Below, one piece after another: positions 14,543 to 18,054 of a DNA stretch of 18,054 bases (positions are counted from its first letter, which is position 1; each line of letters begins with the position of its first letter). Source of the stretch: an uncultured Desulfobacterales bacterium (lineage in GTDB: Bacteria; Desulfobacterota; Desulfobacteria; Desulfobacterales; JAFDCJ01). Position numbers and translations under genes: made by a program. The notes under the pieces are model-generated. The model worked only from the letters and a program-made list of their open reading frames with translations, had not been told where the DNA came from and made no database searches. The stretch is taken from the NCBI GenBank assembly GCA_945787595.1, contig CALZJV010000049.1:1-18054 (forward strand), written 5' to 3'.

Positions 14543-15541
14543 CTAGGTTCTCAAAAAAGCCTTGGTCAGTTTATTCCAGCCGAGATCCGGCAAATTTCCG
14601 TAGATATCCTCTGCCAAAAAACCACCATCGGCAGCCAGGGGACCGGCAACATCTTCGATCATGCTTTCCAGATGGATCACCTCGTTATTCATCCATGACA
14701 GACTGCTTTGGTCGACCATCAGTTTACCCATGGTCGCTTTGACATCGGGTGTGCGCACCATAAAAAGCCAGCCATCCCCATAAGGTTCGCGATTGGCCAC
14801 ATCGGGCTTTTCCCTGAGCTGATTATTGACCTCCACGATAACCCCGTCGATCGGTGAAAGCACATCCGCAAGATTGTCCTTGCGTTTCAGACCCCAGCCC
14901 ACCTTACCCTGATCCAATTCCTTGCCCATCAGCGGCAGATCAAGTGCATCCGCCTTTCCCAGCACTTTTAAAGCGAAATCATCGAGTCCGATACGAATGT
15001 ATCCACCACTTTCGATACGCGCCCAGGCATGGCCGTCATGGAAATAGAAACCCATGGGCACGTCGAAGCCTTTGACCTGCTGAACTTCACCCGGTATGGT
15101 TTTGCTTTTAGTGGTCCAGACATCTTCGAAGAACTGATCAAAATCGCATGATGCGCATTGATAGTCATAGGCACAGGATCGGCGTTCAATACGATTCGTC
15201 AGGCTATGGCGGCAAACACGGTCCATGTCGGGCATTCTCCTCATAGCCTCCTGCCAGGTCAACTGTTTACCCCGCTCCGCCTTCATTGCCATGGCATGAT
15301 CGTATTTACAGGTGGTACAGTCATAGTAATTATCGCAATTTTTAAATTTCACCACACCGGCTTGCATCCACAGGCAGGGATTTGCCGCCTTGGCTTTTTT
15401 ATCGGGCTTGACCATCCAGACCTGTCCTTGCATCACAGATCCAATCTCCTGAGTTGAACCCAGATCCTGCCAACTGCCTTTACGATAGGTCGATCCAATT
15501 CCCACATTGCTTCTTCGGTTTTCTCTTTTTTGCTCAGCCAT
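14543..15541 (-). CDS. GcvH-like protein with duplicated Cys module, lipoyl lysine absent (copy 2)
   Basis: This 332-aa paralogue of the downstream gene has the same order of parts after a 45-residue extension at the N-terminus. Its Cys modules have exactly the same spacing (Cys56/69/75/78 and Cys110/123/129/132). The H-like domain follows (about 165-265): HDGHAWARI, IGLDDFALKVLG, GKELDQG, SPIDGVIVEVNNQL and NREPYGDGWL. The lipoyl position falls on Asp222 (KRKDN against ESVKA); Lys221 is one residue away and out of register. No signal peptide is seen, so it should be cytoplasmic. ATG 15541 is chosen because AGGAG lies 8 nt upstream; GTG 15550 is less likely. It is the first gene after the sigma-54 promoter at 15591-15606. 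Confidence 0.85.
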   Translation of the reverse strand: MAEQKRENRRSNVGIGSTYRKGSWQDLGSTQEIGSVMQGQVWMVKPDKKAKAANPCLWMQAGVVKFKNCDNYYDCTTCKYDHAMAMKAERGKQLTWQEAMRRMPDMDRVCRHSLTNRIERRSCAYDYQCASCDFDQFFEDVWTTKSKTIPGEVQQVKGFDVPMGFYFHDGHAWARIESGGYIRIGLDDFALKVLGKADALDLPLMGKELDQGKVGWGLKRKDNLADVLSPIDGVIVEVNNQLREKPDVANREPYGDGWLFMVRTPDVKATMGKLMVDQSSLSWMNNEVIHLESMIEDVAGPLAADGGFLAEDIYGNLPDLGWNKLTKAFLRT

Positions 15542-15590
15542 TTCTCTCACTCCTTTGATGTCTCGGGGTCATTGTTTTATCAACTTATAG

Positions 15591-15606
15591 AGCAAGTGAT
15601 GTGCCA
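15591..15606 (-). promoter_or_regulatory. sigma-54 (-24/-12) promoter of the H-like protein operon
   Basis: On the minus strand the sequence reads TGGCAC-ATCAC-TTGCT, a full match to the sigma-54 consensus (GG complementary to 15604-15605, GC complementary to 15592-15593). Initiation near 15580 gives a leader of about 40 nt to the ATG at 15541. Confidence 0.88.
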
Positions 15607-15707
15607 AATTGTATATACTGAATCAATAAAATTTTAACTTATTGTTATTATGAAATAATTTATCAATCCAATCGGTTTCACATCAGTCCTGACATGCAAC
15701 CTAGACG

Positions 15708-15834
15708 TGTTGAAATATTCTACACTTCATAAACACAACGATCAAAGTTAACGCAAATTGATAGCTTTAATGTGTATTATTTAATAGTTATCGGATTGTG
15801 GTATTTTTCTACAGCTGTGTTGAATTTTCCTACA
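15708..15834 (-). promoter_or_regulatory. candidate upstream activator sites (two TGTTGAA-type dyads)
   Basis: TGTTGAAATATTCTACA (15708-15724) is a near-perfect dyad (6 of 7 half-site positions). A related copy, TGTTGAATTTTCCTACA, is at 15818-15834, with an extra TTCTACA half-site at 15807-15813. They lie about 130 and 240 bp upstream of the expected start at 15580, where sigma-54 enhancers are usually found. Confidence 0.4.
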
Positions 15835-16039
15835 GCACAATTCTGATGCCGCAGAGGAAACAGGAATGAAAAAGAAGACTCTCAGCTGGTGGGTATAAAT
15901 CACGGCTGTTGGTAAACGGTCGTCATCCACACCTTATCAATGGAGGTTAATTGCAACTGGAGTGCCGGAGTATCTTATATGTTGGCATGTCACGAATTGC
16001 TGCGGATATTTCAATAACCAACAGTCTTTATTTGCACTC

Positions 16040-16708
16040 TCAGCTGGTCTTGTCTTTGGCCACTTTTTTTAACTTTTCGTTTGCCCAGATGGCCACCTCC
16101 ACCCTGCGGTTTTGGGCACGACCTTCGGCCGTATCATTGTCGGCAATCGGTTGAGATTTGCCGTAACCCTCGGTGGCGATACGAACTGAATTGACATTCT
16201 GGGTGGTAAGATAGTCTGCGACCGATTGAGCACGTCTACGGGATAATTCGAGATTGTGCTCATCACCACCGGTGGCGTCGGTATGCCCTGCCAGAAGGAT
16301 ATTGGTATCGGCGTACTTATTTAGAATGGTGGACAGCTCCGCCAATTCGGCTTTGGGGTTATCTTTGAGGTTCGCTTTATCGACGTCAAACAGTATCCCT
16401 GAGCTGAAGGTGATTTTAATGCCTTCGCCGACACGCTCAACCTTGGCCCCCTGGATGTCCCGTTCGATCTCAGCCGCCTGTTTGTCCATATAATTCCCGA
16501 TGAAACCTCCGGCAAGGCCGCCCACTGCCGCCCCAATCAGAAGTCCGGCCACAGTGCTGCCGGACGCATAACCGATGAGGGCTCCGGCGGCGCCGCCTGC
16601 ACCGGCACCGATAGCTGCGCCTTTTGTGGTGCGGTTCCATTCAGCACAACCCATGGTAATCATTAAAAATGAAAGGATCACGAAACCAGTAAAAATTTTT
16701 TTTACCAT
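16040..16708 (-). CDS. OmpA-family lipoprotein with glycine zipper
   Basis: This 222-aa envelope protein starts with a lipoprotein-like signal (MVKKIFTGFVILSFLMITMGC, Cys21; the residues before Cys are not an ideal lipobox). A glycine-zipper segment (about 35-80, GAGAGGAAGALIGYASG...GAAVGGLAGGFIGNYMD) precedes a C-terminal OmpA domain (about 105-215). The latter has LFDVDKANLK, GHTDATGGDEHNLELSRRRA and EGYGKSQPIADNDTAEGRAQNRRVEV, including the Asp and Arg that bind peptidoglycan. It probably tethers outer membrane to cell wall, as in YiaD/Pal-like proteins. ATG 16708 is preceded by GGGAGG with 7-nt spacing. It seems independent of its neighbours. Confidence 0.92.
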   Translation of the reverse strand: MVKKIFTGFVILSFLMITMGCAEWNRTTKGAAIGAGAGGAAGALIGYASGSTVAGLLIGAAVGGLAGGFIGNYMDKQAAEIERDIQGAKVERVGEGIKITFSSGILFDVDKANLKDNPKAELAELSTILNKYADTNILLAGHTDATGGDEHNLELSRRRAQSVADYLTTQNVNSVRIATEGYGKSQPIADNDTAEGRAQNRRVEVAIWANEKLKKVAKDKTS

Positions 16709-17334
16709 AATTTTTCCTCCCTTTGGCAAACCGTTTTGTTTATAGGATCAGCAGGATATCCCGCTTGACCGGCCTTACACTCCAAACCAAAATTTGCTGG
16801 AATCTTGCAAAATATGCGCTGAGTATCACATATTTTCGGATCTTTCAAGATTGTAACATCTCAATATATTGGCCGGATTTGACTAAGCTACGAAATGTAA
16901 AATTGATCCTATATGTGGTTTGACCAGGGGAAACCTACAATGGCTGGGCGTTTTAGATTTGTCCAACAAATCTTAAAATTTTGGCTCTATTGCCATTGTG
17001 GATTTTTTCGTCTAATACACAACATCTCGGAATTTTTCCAAAGTTTGATTCAGGCATGTTTCCCAATTTTTCCAAGGCTGAAATTTTATTTATTTCCAAT
17101 CCACAATTCAGTCCCAAAATGACCGGACACTACACATATTGCCGGGGGCTCTTTTTTTAATTTCTTAAATTATTGATTAATTTATTACCAACTGGTGAAA
17201 TCTCATTTTGATTGACTAAATCCTATCGATTTGGGTATAAATACGCATAAACTATTTCTGATTCTCCTATTCCACCTGACCTGAAACGGTGCTCCATTTC
17301 CAGAATCGAATTCGATTTCTCATCTGATTTTGTC
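16709..17334. other. AT-rich intergenic stretch without recognisable genes
   Basis: Only short unconvincing frames occur. The 11-mer AATTTTTCCAA appears at 17031-17041 and 17065-17075, and a T-run (17151-17157) follows a CCGGGGG stretch without a good hairpin. The presence of a broken cyclase next door suggests decayed sequence. No clear promoter for the OmpA gene was found. Confidence 0.5.
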
Positions 17335-17798
17335 TTGATTAGATTTCCTGTTGTCCCAAGATTTACGGATTTAAACCTTGAAAAGGAAGTTAAGCGTAAC
17401 CTTGCAGCCATATTAAGTGCAGATGTTGATAGGTGCAGCCGCCTTATGGGTGAGGATGAGGAGTCAACTGTACGGACCTTAACCGCATACCGAGAGATAA
17501 TGTCGAGCCTTATCCAGCAATACAGGGGCCGTGTAGTGGATTGTCCTGGAGACAACATTTTGGCTTAGTTTACCAGTGTGGCATAGAGATCCAGCAAGTA
17601 CTCAAGGCCAAAAATGCGGCTTTACCTGAAAGCAGACGTATGGAGTTTAGAATCGGCGTCAACCTTGGGGACGTAATTGAAGAGGGAGAGCGAATTTATG
17701 GGGATGGAGTAAATATCCCTGCTCGATTAGAAGGTATGGCGGAGGGAGGAGGCATCTGTATCTCTGGAAGTGCCTATGATCAGATCAAAAACAAAAGG
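17335..17798 (+). pseudogene. degraded class III adenylate/guanylate cyclase fragment
   Basis: The reading KRNLAAILSADVDRCSRLMGEDEEST...RGRVVDCPGDNILA (about 17390-17565) is the N-terminal half of a class III cyclase catalytic domain. It ends at TAG 17566-17568, where the family usually has Glu (AEF). From 17580 another frame continues the same domain: GIEIQQVLKAKNAALPESRRMEFRIGVNLGDVIEEGERIYGDGVNI.ARLEGMAEGGGICISGSAYDQI. About six residues expected between the halves are missing, consistent with a small deletion of about 19 nt at the AGTGTGG junction. Homology stops near 17795, so the rest of the gene is absent, and there is no ATG or ribosome site at the 5' end. It is non-functional as it stands, unless sequencing errors are involved. 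Confidence 0.85.
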
Positions 17799-17807
17799 AG
17801 AGGAAAT

Positions 17808-18054
17808 ATGGAATTTTTATCTGACAAACTGGTTAAACTCATTGAACGCGATGCTGACCAATTGACAAAAAAATGGTTGAGTAATGTACAGAGCCATCCC
17901 ACAACGCCGACTTATCATGCCTTTGATAAAAAAACGCTCTATAATCGAGCGTTCCGAGTTTACAGCCAACTTGGCAAATGGATATCAAGGGAAACATCCA
18001 AAGAAGATATTGCGGAGTACTACACAGCCTTAGGAAAGCAACGATGCAAAGAAG
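17808..18054 (+). CDS. RsbRD N-terminal domain protein, partial (runs off the right edge)
   Basis: ATG 17808 follows AAGGAG with 7-nt spacing and the frame stays open to the window end (82 residues seen). The sequence MEFLSDKLVKLIERDADQL...WLSNVQSHPTTPTYHAFD...LYNRAFRVYSQLGKWIS resembles the RsbRD_N domain, a helical sensor-like domain found at the start of RsbR-type stressosome proteins and some histidine kinases. The output domain lies outside. Its frame is the same as the second part of the broken cyclase, so the gene sits directly against the cyclase remnant. Confidence 0.75.
   Translation, partial: MEFLSDKLVKLIERDADQLTKKWLSNVQSHPTTPTYHAFDKKTLYNRAFRVYSQLGKWISRETSKEDIAEYYTALGKQRCKE

Larger units (their letters stand above)
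15542..16039. other. intergenic regulatory region upstream of the H-like operon
   Basis: No gene is supported. Besides the sigma-54 promoter and the candidate activator sites described separately, it contains an exact 13-nt direct repeat ACTCTCAGCTGGT at 15878-15890 and 16036-16048. The second copy spans the end of the OmpA gene. No terminator for the OmpA gene was recognised. Confidence 0.6.

Noticed and set aside
16913..17122. 69-aa plus-strand frame in the gap before the cyclase remnant
   Set aside because: It has low-complexity, Phe-rich content from AT-rich DNA, no ribosome site and no known domain.
1..18054. CRISPR array, tRNA, rRNA or intact insertion sequence
   Set aside because: No regularly spaced repeats, no RNA gene signature and no transposase were seen on either strand.

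Overview
The window looks like the chromosome of an anaerobic, Gram-negative, Desulfobacterota-type bacterium, probably a sulfate reducer or relative. I base this on gene content: corrinoid-dependent methyltransferases, a sigma-54 activator with sigma-54 promoters, Cys-rich degenerate GcvH-like proteins, an OmpA lipoprotein and an RsbR-type N-terminal domain. Genes are dense and fairly GC-rich; the gaps between them are AT-rich and full of hairpins. The placement is inferred, as there is no rRNA or other marker.

Region A (1-5346, + strand) holds repeats and hairpins, then a corrinoid protein (267-911), a non-pyrrolysine MttB-superfamily methyltransferase (923-2419), an unrecognised 65-aa protein (2522-2719), a UroD-superfamily (MtaA/MtbA-like) protein (2707-3864) and a PLP-dependent group II amino acid decarboxylase (3898-5346).

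The region between the two clusters (5347-8456) has an AT-rich convergent gap, a minus-strand PAS-PAS-AAA+-Fis sigma-54 activator (5769-7520), a patch of GC-rich hairpin repeats, and a consensus -24/-12 promoter (8128-8143) followed by a structured leader of about 300 nt.

Region B (8457-12288, + strand) is a tight operon: a second copy of the 65-aa protein, a second corrinoid protein, a second UroD-like protein, a pterin-binding methyltetrahydrofolate:corrinoid methyltransferase, a short COG0523/CobW-type GTPase and a 131-aa protein of unknown function. Together A and B read as one methyl-transfer system. Methyl groups would move from an unknown donor (MttB-like and/or UroD-like enzyme) to the corrinoid proteins and on to tetrahydrofolate. 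No RamA-type corrinoid activase is present in the window.

The rest (12399-18054) carries a DMT/EamA transporter (-), then two paralogous minus-strand proteins behind a second consensus sigma-54 promoter (15591-15606). Each of these combines two copies of a C-x12-C-x5-C-x2-C module with a GcvH-like domain lacking the lipoyl lysine. An OmpA/glycine-zipper lipoprotein (-), a broken class III nucleotide cyclase (+) and the start of an RsbRD-N protein running off the right edge (+) follow.

The most novel signals are the duplicated 65-aa protein, encoded twice with an identical 13-nt overlap into its downstream methyltransferase gene, and the four identically spaced Cys modules of the H-like proteins.
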